Shown in pieces: positions 1 through 9,962 of a DNA stretch of 64,000 nucleotides. Both the position numbers and the translations under genes were made by a program. The number at the start of each line of letters is the position of its first letter. Positions within the stretch are counted from its first letter, which is position 1. The stretch comes from Desulfonema magnum (GTDB lineage: Bacteria > Desulfobacterota > Desulfobacteria > Desulfobacterales > 4be13): NCBI RefSeq assembly GCF_017377395.1, contig NZ_CP061800.1:3865633-3929632 (forward strand), in the 5' to 3' direction. The notes below the pieces were generated by a model. That model worked only from the letters and a program-made list of their open reading frames with translations. It did no database searches and was not told the DNA's origin.

Positions 1-2514
<2,514 letters not shown>

Positions 2515-2597
2515 TTAGCAGAACACAGATACGCACGCATTTTTATATTATCCGTGTTCTGTCTTGTTTACCGTTTAATATAACCGTTTAATATAAC

Positions 2598-2773
2598 CTG
2601 ATTATAACGGATTTCGGGGGACCTGCAATATGACAACGGATTCCGGGATTAAACGGATATTCCCGGCCGGTATTACGGCGTATCCGCAACAGATGTTCCC
2701 GCGAGAGCCGGAATATCCGTTTCATCCTTTTTATCCGCTGTCATATTCCCTCCCCGAAATCCGTTACAATCAG
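2598..2773. mobile_element. MITE-like element, family A, copy 1
   Basis: A 176-bp element with inverted ends starting CTGATTATAACGGATTT and closing with its imperfect complement. It is flanked by an 8-bp direct repeat AATATAAC (2590-2597 and 2774-2781), read as a target duplication. It has no coding capacity. Related copies lie at 23770-23989, 24820-25039 and 60419-60580. Confidence 0.8.
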
Positions 2774-2810
2774 AATATAACTAATCCACAATTGCTCAGT
2801 CAGGTTGTCC

Positions 2811-2911
2811 GAACCCTGATTAAAAGATTAAAGGATTTTCCTAATTTATCTGAACAATTTGAAAACCGGTGACCTGATCCTGCAAATCTTTTAATCCTTT
2901 AATCAGGGTTC
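2811..2911. repeat. Palindromic repeat, family E, copy 1
   Basis: A 101-bp inverted repeat whose left arm GAACCCTGATTAAAAGATTA is mirrored at the right end. A second copy lies at 6692-6797. Confidence 0.75.
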
Positions 2912-3130
2912 ACCAACTTGGCTCGGTTCGAATTGGCAAATCCAAACCATTCGCTTCCCCGGGGATTTATCAATCCCCCGGGAGCAAACTGCTGAATTCG
3001 CCCAGTTCGGCCAATCCCAACCTCTGTTTCGCTCGGTTCGGCTTCGGCGTGAGCTCAGTCGAACGATTGGCAAATCCGAACCATTCATGTTTCTCAGGAT
3101 TTGTCAATCCCGATCATATTCGTCCTCCGG
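2912..3130. repeat. Interspersed GC-rich repeat tract
   Basis: Repeated blocks of the type 'CTCGGTTCG...TTGGCAAATCC(A/G)AACCATT...GGGATTT.TCAATCCCCGGGAGCAA'. The same blocks recur tandemly at 3740-3990 and around 5935-5995. No gene is supported here. Confidence 0.6.
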
Positions 3131-3133
3131 AAG

Positions 3134-3222
3134 CAACTCTGACCGTCTGCTGCCCTGACTTCCCATGGCATGTCAGGACTGCTGACTTTTGCTGCTGATT
3201 GCTTTTGAGGAATTTGTATCTA
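3134..3222. repeat. ~90-bp repeat shared with the 3' end of the immunity gene
   Basis: This segment nearly matches 5034-5123, where it encodes the last residues and stop codon of the colicin-immunity-like gene. Here it lies just downstream of the DUF29 gene without its own reading frame, so a gene 3' end has been copied or the two sites share a mobile tail. Confidence 0.6.
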
Positions 3223-3255
3223 ATGAATACTGACTCCGACATGAGAGCGTCTCTG

Positions 3256-3699
3256 TTATGCTTCCGGATAAAAATCTTCGTCCAGCGCCTCTTCCAAAAC
3301 ATACGGGCAGGTTTTCGGAAACACGGATTTGGAGATGCCTGTCTCTGCTGCGGCGTATCCCACCGCCTTATTGTAAGCTTTCGAAATTTTTTGCTCCATC
3401 TTATGTTTCAGACTCGGACTCATTTCCAACAACTGCTCAATTTGATATCTCTGTTCGAGAATAGTTCCCTTCCAACTGCCCGAACGATGGTCAGGCTGGA
3501 ATTGCCATTTGAGCAGGTGGGCGAACAGTACTCTCAGCCGACTGAGCAACTCACGATGCTGACTTTTGCCCATAGCATCCAATTCCTCCGCTATGTTTTC
3601 AATATCAATTTCCTCGATTCTGCCCTCTCGCAGCAGTTCTGTATTCTGACAGAGCCACAGATAAAAATCCTGATCATATACGGCTGCCAAGTTGTTCAT
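3256..3699 (-). CDS. DUF29 family protein
   Basis: A 147-residue protein starting MNNLAAVYDQDFYLWLCQNT and continuing with the acidic EEIDIENIAEELDAMGKS motif typical of DUF29. A helical region follows (LRVLFAHLLKWQFQP..RSGSWKGTI), as does a C-terminal AVGYAAAETGI segment. DUF29 proteins are small, helical and common in cyanobacteria and deltaproteobacteria; their function is unknown. The first ~44 codons are duplicated almost perfectly at 4618-4751, so this is the intact member of a duplicated pair. It is flanked by repeats on both sides and shows no operon partner. Confidence 0.85.
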   Translation of the reverse strand: MNNLAAVYDQDFYLWLCQNTELLREGRIEEIDIENIAEELDAMGKSQHRELLSRLRVLFAHLLKWQFQPDHRSGSWKGTILEQRYQIEQLLEMSPSLKHKMEQKISKAYNKAVGYAAAETGISKSVFPKTCPYVLEEALDEDFYPEA

Positions 3700-3739
3700 A
3701 ATGACCTCGTTCTTTTGTCAGTTGTCCGTTGTTTTTTAT

Positions 3740-3990
3740 TCCCTCGGGAGCAAGCTGCTTAATTTCTCAATCCCCCGGGAGCAAGCTGCCTAACTCGTCC
3801 GGTTCGGATTGGCAAATCCGAACCATTTATGTTTCACCCGAGGATTTGTCAATTCTTCGGGAGCAAGCTGCCTAACTCGCTCGGTTCGGATTGGCAAATC
3901 CGAACCACTTATGTTTCACCGGGGGATTCGTCAATCCCTCGGGAGCAAGCTGCCTAACTCACTCAGTTCGGGAGATTTTCAATCCCCGGC
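3740..3990. repeat. 82-bp imperfect tandem repeats
   Basis: About three units with period 82, containing GGATTGGCAAATCCGAACCA and CGGGAGCAAGCTGCCTAACT. The unit ends in a short palindrome (TTCGGATTGGCAAATCCGAA). It fills most of the gap between DUF29 and hicA. A further 150 bp up to 4145 shows nothing recognisable. Confidence 0.7.
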
Positions 3991-4145
3991 TTCCTTTTTA
4001 CTTTTCGCTACAGGGATGCTGTATAAGAAAAGACTGCCCAAAACAGGATGAATTTTGCATCGCGTGATTCACTCTGCATACCTCAATTTTATCCTTTTGC
4101 CTGTTGTTTCTTTGAACGACAGGGATTGGCAATCTGGGGGATCAT

Positions 4146-4373
4146 TCACATATTTCGTAAAAAATCTGAGACATCCATTTCAAGATCATAACGGATAATT
4201 TTTAGCAAAAGCCCCTTAGGCACATCTTTGTTGCCATGATCCGGAATGGTTGTCTTACGACCATCCGAATGAACAAACCGGATATGAGAACCCTTTTGAC
4301 GGACCTTTATAAAACCGATCTTCTTTATTCTTTTTTGCAGCTCGGCAAACGAAATCGTCGGCATATCAGTCAT
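4146..4373 (-). CDS. hicA: HicA-type mRNA interferase toxin
   Basis: A 75-residue protein with the HicA double-stranded-RNA-binding-like fold signature: ELQKRIKKIGF, then RQKGSHIRFVHSDGRKTTIPDH, then VPKGLLLKIIRYD. The conserved GSH histidine and the HGNKDVPKG segment are present, so the catalytic region looks intact. The start at 4373 overlaps the stop of hicB by 4 bp (ATGA), which indicates translational coupling. HicA toxins degrade mRNA and tmRNA until neutralised by HicB. The order here is antitoxin first. A longer start at 4451 would lie inside hicB and is less likely. Confidence 0.85.
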   Translation of the reverse strand: MTDMPTISFAELQKRIKKIGFIKVRQKGSHIRFVHSDGRKTTIPDHGNKDVPKGLLLKIIRYDLEMDVSDFLRNM

Positions 4374-4594
4374 GACAGAACGACCTCCAAGTCCCGGACT
4401 CCGATGAAAGTTGTGGAAATTTCTTCGTGAATCTGTTCGTCCTCGATGCAAAGTTCCACAGCTTCTCTGATATTTTCCAATGCCTCACTCATTGTATGGC
4501 CGTAACTTCGGCATCCTCTGAAAACAGGACATTCGACAATAAAAACGCCGTCGCTATCCTGTTCGATAATAATCGGATAATGTTTTTTTAACAT
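4370..4594 (-). CDS. hicB: HicB-type antitoxin
   Basis: A 74-residue protein beginning MLKKHYPIIIEQDSDGVFIV, a HicB partial RNase-H-like fold with the typical CPVFRGCRSYGHTMSEALEN segment. There is no obvious C-terminal DNA-binding helix-turn-helix. I chose the start at 4594 over an upstream ATG at 4630 because this is where family similarity begins. It lies directly downstream (minus direction) of a truncated DUF29 copy and overlaps hicA. The pair looks intact and is probably a mobile addiction module. Confidence 0.85.
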   Translation of the reverse strand: MLKKHYPIIIEQDSDGVFIVECPVFRGCRSYGHTMSEALENIREAVELCIEDEQIHEEISTTFIGVRDLEVVLS

Positions 4595-4751
4595 ATCGAT
4601 CTCCCCTGGAATGCTTATTGCCCATAGCATCCAATTCCTCCGCTATGTTTTCAATATCAATTTCCTCAATTCTGCCCTCTCGCAGCAGTTCTGTATTCTG
4701 ACAGAGCCACAGATAAAAATCCTGATCATATACGGCTGCCAAGTTGTTCAT
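4554..4751 (-). pseudogene. Truncated DUF29 copy
   Basis: The first 44 codons match the DUF29 gene at 3256-3699 with a single base difference, as does the upstream flank TTCTTTTGTCAGTTGTCCGT. Homology stops abruptly after ...ELDAMG at about 4618, where the sequence passes into the hicB region. The rest of the frame is unrelated. It is a 5' fragment left by duplication plus insertion or deletion, not a functional gene. Confidence 0.8.
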
Positions 4752-4769
4752 AAGGAGCCTCGTTCTTTT

Positions 4770-4808
4770 GTCAGTTGTCCGTTGTCAGTTGTCAGTTGTC
4801 AGTTGTTT
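4770..4808. repeat. Heptamer array TTGTCAG
   Basis: About five units of a 7-bp repeat (TTGTCAG/TTGTCCG). A shorter form lies at the equivalent place upstream of the intact DUF29 gene (3716-3733), so the duplication included it and the copies then differed in unit number. From 4809 to 4935 I see nothing recognisable. Confidence 0.75.
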
Positions 4809-4939
4809 TTTTATTCTCCACGGTACTCTTAACTATATCCATCAGATTCAGAAAATCTCTGTTTGAAAAAAATATACATAAAAAAAATATATTATTCGGT
4901 TGTCGGCTGTGACCTCCCTGGCTCGACATCACCGTTTTT

Positions 4940-5042
4940 TAAAACATACTCCTAAATTCAAAAATTTCAATCTAAAACAATATAGATAAAACATAGAGGT
5001 AATCTATATACTATTCAAAAGAAAGCAGATGCGTTCTGACCG
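4940..5042 (-). repeat. ~100-bp repeat carrying the 3' tail of a LuxR-type gene
   Basis: Closely related to 6385-6484. On the minus strand it reads RTHLLSFE-stop, the typical last residues of PAS/LuxR-type regulators, followed by a shared AT-rich downstream flank. It is a gene-end fossil; no full gene survives. Confidence 0.5.
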
Positions 5043-5069
5043 TCTGCCGCCCTGACTTCCCATGGCATG

Positions 5070-5570
5070 TCAGGACTGCTGACTTTTGCTGCTGACTGCT
5101 TTTGAGGAATTTGCATCTAATGTATGCAATTCTTCTGATAACGTATTTTTTACAATTACAGGTAAAATTTCATTCAATTTTTCTTCAACAATTCTGTCTA
5201 TAAGCAATGGAAGATTATTAATTAACTCATTTAGTTCAGTTAATAATTGTTTTATATTCGTTTCATCTTTCACAGGTTGAAGATTCTTATCATCAGCTAT
5301 ATATAATTTTTCCAACTTGTCTAATGTTCCCTTAGCGGCTTCTGCCAACTGATTTTCATCCAAATCATCATCCTCTCGTATTTCCGAATCTGAACAAAAA
5401 TCTTCAACTGCATAAAAGAGTGGTTTTATAATTTCATAGAAATTTTCATCACAGGATTTGTCACTTTTAAACAGCTTCAAAAATTCTGTTTCAAATTCCA
5501 ATGCGCTAATTTCTTTTTTATCTGTAAACAAAACGATCAGTTCTTTATAATCAGAGATCAAAGAATTCAT
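5070..5570 (-). CDS. Colicin-D-type immunity protein with C-terminal extension
   Basis: A 166-residue protein. The first ~88 residues (MNSLISDYKELIVLFTDKKE, then EFETEFLKLFKSD and EDFCSDSEIREDDDLDENQL) match the small acidic helical colicin-D-type immunity family (about 87 residues). That family blocks the toxin active site with acidic residues. The remaining ~78 residues are an extra helical, Glu/Leu-rich tail of unknown origin, whose last codons lie in an ~90-bp repeat also found at 3134-3222. The start at 5570 overlaps the toxin stop by one base (TAATG), so translation is probably coupled. Confidence 0.75.
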   Translation of the reverse strand: MNSLISDYKELIVLFTDKKEISALEFETEFLKLFKSDKSCDENFYEIIKPLFYAVEDFCSDSEIREDDDLDENQLAEAAKGTLDKLEKLYIADDKNLQPVKDETNIKQLLTELNELINNLPLLIDRIVEEKLNEILPVIVKNTLSEELHTLDANSSKAVSSKSQQS

Positions 5571-5908
5571 TATAAACTCCCTCTTGCCATAATATGAAAT
5601 TGTTGCATGCCTGACAATTTCCAGCATGAAAGAAATTTTTTGTCTTTGCAGATAACATTTATTTTAGTTGTTTTGCTATAGTAATGATTAACAGATTTTC
5701 CCCTGTAAGTACCTGGTATCAAAATAGTATTCTTATCCAGAAAGTGGTTAGTTATTGCATCTTTAAATGCTTCGGCATTCATGCTGCTATAATTTCCAAT
5801 TATCCCAAAATCTGATGCATGTTTGAATTTTTTCCTAAATTGAATTTTTGTCAACCTGCACTTCCAAATCAGCAAACGTATATAATTTTTTATTTTTATA
5901 AGCATCAT
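5570..5908 (-). CDS. Colicin-D-like tRNase toxin domain (orphan)
   Basis: A 112-residue frame. From about residue 20 it shows the colicin D catalytic-domain pattern: FRKKFKHASDFGI, then PGTYRGKSVNHYY, and LSCWKLSG near the end. In colicin D the K-x-K-H and S-x-W residues form the nuclease site that cleaves the anticodon loop of tRNA-Arg; both are kept here. The domain is normally the C-terminus of a large exported toxin (bacteriocin, CdiA or polymorphic toxin), but no delivery domain lies upstream. The first ~18 residues look unnatural. Another frame just upstream reads MAYYDAYKNKKLYTFADLEV before a stop, so a frameshift or truncation from a larger gene is likely. Confidence 0.7.
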   Translation of the reverse strand: MMLIKIKNYIRLLIWKCRLTKIQFRKKFKHASDFGIIGNYSSMNAEAFKDAITNHFLDKNTILIPGTYRGKSVNHYYSKTTKINVICKDKKFLSCWKLSGMQQFHIMARGSL

Positions 5909-5992
5909 AATACGCCATTTTCCAGTGGGAATTCATCAGGCAAATCCAAACCATTTCTCTCTCCGGGGGATTTCCCAATCCCCGGGAGCAAC

Positions 5993-6293
5993 CTCATATG
6001 CATCAAGCTAAAACCTAAATTGAGCGATTCTTTTCAGAAAAACTGGCTAAGAGTCCGGCAGCCGGGGCTTTTTGTATTTTACACTTTTCACCCGATGGGT
6101 GAAAACCCGGAAACCGCCGAAGCCCTTATACTACAAGCCGGGAATCATATTCAGGCCAAAGAATCGCTCAATTTAGGTAAAATGTAGAACAATTTTCCAA
6201 ATTGTTCAAAACCGGCACAATTTGAAAAATTGTGCTACAGCCCCGGAGTTAATAAAATCAGAAAGTTATCCCCTTAGCTTGATACATATGGGG
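5993..6293. repeat. Nested palindromic elements
   Basis: An outer inverted repeat (CATATGCATCAAGCTAA at 5996, TTAGCTTGATACATATG at its right end) contains an inner one (CCTAAATTGAGCGATTCTTT ... AAAGAATCGCTCAATTTAGG, about 6012-6181). A further small palindrome of AATTTG.CAAATT type follows. The outer ends match the middle layer at 14047-14207. Confidence 0.65.
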
Positions 6294-6453
6294 AGCAACC
6301 TGCTTAATCTGCCTGGTTTGGAAAATCCGAGCCGGACAATAAATTTTGTCATACCAGCTTGTGAAGGGATGACATCATCCTTTTCCAAACATACTCCCAA
6401 ATTCAAAAATTACAATCTAAAACAATATAAAGAAAATATAGAGGATATCTATA

Positions 6454-6591
6454 TTATTCAAGTGAACGCAGATGCGTTCTGAGATTGGCCTTTTTATTTC
6501 TGAGTTTGAGTTTCTTTCGGACATTGTGCCGATGGGTCAGGATCGTACCCGCTGGCAGGTTCATCAGTTCCGCTATCTCTTTCAAAGTGAA
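6454..6591 (-). pseudogene. LuxR-type helix-turn-helix fragment
   Basis: On the minus strand the frame reads TLKEIAELMNLPAGTILTHR and then KKLKLRNKKANLRTHLRSLE followed by a stop. This is the GerE/LuxR recognition-helix region with the C-terminal tail typical of PAS-LuxR regulators. An in-frame TAA lies just before it and no upstream domain survives. The 3' tail is the second copy of the repeat at 4940-5042. Confidence 0.65.
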
Positions 6592-6691
6592 TTAATAATT
6601 TTCTGACATCTCATACCGAATTTTCAGCCTGCCACTGTCTCGGAGATATTATAAAACTTTTGAACAGATGCTTATTTGCTCGGTTAGATAT

Positions 6692-6797
6692 CCGACCCCT
6701 GATTAAAAGATTAAAGGATTTTCGTGATTCATCTGTACAATTTGAAAACCGATGACTTAATCCTGCAAATCTTTTAATCCTTTAATCAGGGTTCGGA
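6692..6797. repeat. Palindromic repeat, family E, copy 2
   Basis: An inverted repeat starting TCCGACCCCTGATTAAAAG, with its complement at the right end; same family as 2811-2911. Its right arm supplies the stop codon of the kinase fragment at 6786-6962. Confidence 0.75.
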
Positions 6798-6962
6798 CAT
6801 TCCCGGCAAAGTGATGAAAACATCTGTTCCCTCACCAACCCTGCTTTCAATCCGGATATATCCATTATAAAATTCCGTGACATGCTTTGCCACCGAAAGC
6901 CCCAGACCCAGTCCGTTAATATTCAGCATATTAATAAGATTAACCAGTTCAGACTCATTCAT
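6786..6962 (-). pseudogene. Histidine kinase ATPase-domain fragment
   Basis: A 58-residue frame containing NGLGLGLSVAKHVTEFYNG and then SRVGEGTDVFITLPG, the G2 box and final strand of a HATPase_c domain. The N-box, F-box and everything upstream are missing. The last residues and stop (TGA at 6788-6786) come from the palindromic repeat. With the LuxR fragment on the other side of that repeat, this looks like a sensor-regulator locus broken by repeat insertion. A MITE starts 21 bp upstream of the ATG. Confidence 0.7.
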
Positions 6963-6982
6963 CGTTTCATCTCATTTTTAAC

Positions 6983-7150
6983 TATAGTATTTAGATTTAG
7001 GTATGTCCTGGCACGAAAGTTGCATACAGAGGCGGCCTCCGGGATTCCGAACGGACGAATGAAATTTTCAGGCCCGGAAACGGCTTTTTTTCCGGGACAA
7101 CCTTCCCATGCAAAAATCATGCCGGGACATACCTAAATCTAAGTACTATA
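6983..7150. mobile_element. MITE-like element, family B, copy 1
   Basis: A 168-bp element with 26-bp ends that match except at one position (TATAGTATTTAGATTTAGGT at left). It is identical, as far as I can read, to 43764-43931. The terminal TATA at both sides is compatible with TA target duplication. It has no coding capacity; the centre is GC-rich and self-complementary. Confidence 0.85.
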
Positions 7151-7600
7151 TCTAATAATTAAGGTTACTCAGACAAAAATTTTCATTTCCTAAATTGCGT
7201 ATTCTGCCCCATCCAAATACTTCCGTTACCCCATTGCATATTTTTTAATTTTATGCAAGAATTAAATGTTATTTTAAATTAATATTTAGTAATAATTTCT
7301 ATTACCGTTTTTTAAAAAAGCAAACATATATGTTATAAATTTTTATATAAGGGATACAGACTTGTTTATATGGAGTTTAACATTTTAATATTATAATATA
7401 TATAAATTTTTAAAACTCCGGGGACCGTTTGGGAAATGCGAAACAGGAACGGTGAGCAGAGCAAAAAAGATAGCTGTTTTATAATTTCAGATAAAAAGAA
7501 AAATATTTTATTAAAAGAATAATCCTGTATTTTCAATAAAAAAATTTTTTAATCTGTGATATTTCTTATATGCAAAAAGCATACCATGTATTAGTGATGT
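7151..7600. other. AT-rich gap without recognised features
   Basis: Strongly AT-rich, with runs such as TTTTTAAAAAAG and no convincing reading frame on either strand. No structure was recognised apart from the repeats that flank it. Confidence 0.5.
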
Positions 7601-7629
7601 TAATCAGTAGATGGAAAATCAGACAGACA

Positions 7630-7744
7630 CTCGTTCCCATGCTTCGCGTGAGAATGCCTTTCGGACGCTTCGCGTCCTTTGCCGCGGGGAGTTTCGTGAC
7701 GCGAAGCGTCTGTCCTGCATTCCCACGCAAAGCGTGGGAACGAG
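7630..7744. repeat. REP-like palindrome, CTCGTTCCCACGC family
   Basis: Left arm CTCGTTCCCATGCTTCGCGT, internal GGACGCTTCGCGTCC motif, right arm ACGCAAAGCGTGGGAACGAG. Related elements lie at 14540-14702 and 58668-58765. The DNA from 7745 to 8060 also contains 'ACTCGATGATCAAATTTTCTGAC', the border of another element family. Confidence 0.75.
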
Positions 7745-8060
7745 ATCAAGGAGCCAATAGCAGATTGACGTTTACAGAAGCGAACATGAAGGGAGACGGA
7801 TATGAATATGGAACATCAGATTTTTTCAGGGAAGTATTGAAATGTGAATTTTGTTATGCTATTTAGTCTGACTCGATGATCAAATTTTCTGACTTGGTTC
7901 GGACAAAAAGCCTGTTGTCATTCTGTTCGGCGATCCGACCGAGCCTGCCAAAGCCTGATCATTGAGTATGACGTATCTGCCCCCCGAAATATCTTATCCC
8001 AGAGCGACCAAATATCCGGGGGCCGAATCCGAAGCTGTGTCCGCAACAGGATGGATAACA

Positions 8061-9134
8061 ATGCCAAAAGAAATAACACATTGGATGCTGGCGGAAAAAG
8101 TCTGTCAGAATATTGACGCTGATTCCCCTTTGAAGAACATCATAAATCATCACAAAAATCTTTATCTCGCGGGCGCGGTGATTGTGGACAGCCCCCTTTA
8201 TCTCTTATTTGGCAGAGCAGCAAAGATGATGAATCTGCTGGGGCAAAAGATACACGACAACCCGGAAGACAGTTACAAACCAGTTGCCAATCTGATTCAT
8301 TATTATGGGCAGAATGTTCCTGATGATGTTCTGTCGCTGCTTCTCGGGGTGATCTCACATATTCATGCTGACAGTTTGTTCCATCCTTTGGTGTATTATG
8401 TCAGCGGTAACAACCTGACAGATCAGAAGACAGGCAGAGACCAGTCCATGGCCCTTCACCGCATATTGGAAACATACATAGACCTTTATTATGCAGACGG
8501 ATTTCAGTTACAAAACAGAGGACTTGTTTCCCAGGCCCTGAATAACGCGGAAATGGAAAAACATCGTCTGCTGAATGTGCTGGCAATGCTTTATTCCGGC
8601 CTTGACGGTTTTCAAAACCTGAAAGATATCCGAATCCCGATTAAGAATGCCCTCCGCTCACATGCGCTGATCCAGAAACTGTTTGACAACAATCCGCTGA
8701 AGATTATCCTGAGGCTGTTGGACGCCATACCCGGAGCGGACATGGAATTTTGCACCTCACTGCTTTATCCGTTTCACGCGCCCGAACCTGCTTCAATATT
8801 TCGTTATCCCTTTTCATACAGGCATCCTGTCACCGGAGAGAAATTTCAGCATTCCGTAAAAGATTTGGAAGAAAAAATGATCCGGGAAACGCTGCATGTC
8901 TTTGGTCTTATTGAAAAGCATTTAAAAAATTATTCACCTGCCAGGGCATTTTCTCAATTAAGAGGCCCCAATCTTTGTACCGGCATACCAGGGACCCGGG
9001 CCTCAGATATGCGCTATTTCTGCAATAAGGAACGTATGACAGAACTGATTTTTCATATGGACTGTCCCCCGGAGACTTATGAAAACAGTCTGGCAATTCA
9101 TTGCCGGATTCATGGAGATAAAAAAATTTTATGA
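8061..9134 (+). CDS. Zinc-dependent phospholipase C-like protein
   Basis: A 357-residue protein opening MPKEITHWMLAEKV, the hallmark start of the zinc-dependent PLC/S1-P1-like family. Metal-ligand-like histidines follow in HHKNLYLAGAVIVDSPLY, GVISHIHADSLFHPLVYY and LHRILETYIDLYY. No signal peptide is evident, so it may be cytoplasmic or peripheral. I chose the start at 8061, where family similarity begins, with GGATGGA just upstream; an upstream ATG at 7962 would add 33 unnatural residues. The last four bases overlap the next gene (ATGA). The enzyme class hydrolyses phospholipid headgroups in known members; the substrate here is unknown. Confidence 0.75.
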   Translation: MPKEITHWMLAEKVCQNIDADSPLKNIINHHKNLYLAGAVIVDSPLYLLFGRAAKMMNLLGQKIHDNPEDSYKPVANLIHYYGQNVPDDVLSLLLGVISHIHADSLFHPLVYYVSGNNLTDQKTGRDQSMALHRILETYIDLYYADGFQLQNRGLVSQALNNAEMEKHRLLNVLAMLYSGLDGFQNLKDIRIPIKNALRSHALIQKLFDNNPLKIILRLLDAIPGADMEFCTSLLYPFHAPEPASIFRYPFSYRHPVTGEKFQHSVKDLEEKMIRETLHVFGLIEKHLKNYSPARAFSQLRGPNLCTGIPGTRASDMRYFCNKERMTELIFHMDCPPETYENSLAIHCRIHGDKKIL

Positions 9135-9487
9135 ACGTTCAGGAAGCGATTATCGCATTTTCTCAAAGCGAAAAGATCAAATCAAGTCTCATCTGGATTT
9201 CCCAGTCCCTTGATATGCTTCAGTCCTTTCCCGCGGAAGACAGGCGGGGCGGGGAAAAAATGATAAAAACCATAACAGAGATGGTTGCATATGAGATTCA
9301 TATTGCTAAAAGGGTGACAAAGGAAGATTCATGGACAGATGTTGAAAAGCACGTTGACATGGCATTGGTGATGATTCGTTCCGGAGTGCCCCATGAGGGC
9401 GCGTTTCATTTGTCCCGCGCCATGACCCATGTTACAAGTATTGGTCATCATGCCATGTCTTTTTTAAAAGCCCAAAAAATGCTTTAA
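9131..9487 (+). CDS. Small helical protein of unknown function
   Basis: A 118-residue, mostly helical soluble protein (EAIIAFSQSEKIKSSLIWIS ... HEGAFHLSRAMTHVTSIGHH). I do not recognise the family; the pattern suggests a four-helix bundle. It overlaps the PLC-like gene by ATGA and the next small gene by TAATG, so the three are probably translated as a coupled unit and act together. Confidence 0.7.
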   Translation: MNVQEAIIAFSQSEKIKSSLIWISQSLDMLQSFPAEDRRGGEKMIKTITEMVAYEIHIAKRVTKEDSWTDVEKHVDMALVMIRSGVPHEGAFHLSRAMTHVTSIGHHAMSFLKAQKML

Positions 9488-9663
9488 TGCCGAAGATCAG
9501 AATAAAATGGGTGGCTGTTTTACTTTGTTTACTGATGCTTTCTGCCGATATTTGCGTCAGAATCCCGGCACACAAGGAAAGACCAATGACAGATATTCAG
9601 AGAACCATTGAAAATCTGGAAGCTCATCTCAGGACACTTACGGTAACCATTGCGGATGGCTGA
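9487..9663 (+). CDS. Short exported or membrane-anchored peptide
   Basis: A 58-residue frame whose ATG overlaps the previous stop (TAATG). MPKIRIK is followed by the hydrophobic segment WVAVLLCLLMLSADICV, a signal or anchor. A short helical tail follows (TDIQRTIENLEAHLRTLTVT). Just past the stop another frame continues as ADACGETQYYHKASDTMEKL, so the gene may be frameshifted and originally longer (to about 9780). No known family. Confidence 0.5.
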   Translation: MPKIRIKWVAVLLCLLMLSADICVRIPAHKERPMTDIQRTIENLEAHLRTLTVTIADG

Positions 9664-9962
9664 TGCCTGCGGTGAGACTCAGTATTATCATAAGGCATCG
9701 GATACCATGGAAAAATTAGACTTTTGTTTTATGGCGGAACTGGTGGAGAGCTTGGTCATTTTTTTTCGCTCTCATCATTAGAAAAAAAATTCTCATTCCC
9801 AAGCTCCGCCCGAACGCATACACATATGGCTGCCCCTCGTATCAGCCATAGCCAAAGATTCGCAACGCACCCGTTCGGCAACCAAATGTTATGAATGCAA
9901 TTCATATATTTTTAACCTGTTGAAACAGCAATTTTATTTCAACATTCTTAGCAGGGACCATA
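9664..9962. other. Intergenic gap before panP
   Basis: It holds the possible frameshifted continuation of the preceding small gene (to ~9780). At 9918-9946 there is a short inverted repeat (CCTGTTGAAACAGC...TTTCAAC), and AGGGA lies before the panP start. No other feature was seen. Confidence 0.4.

Noticed and set aside
9901..9930. ATATTTTTAACCTGTTG shared with 29726-29742 as a possible attachment site
   Set aside because: A single 17-bp match without other mobile-element features; may be chance given the repeat-rich context.
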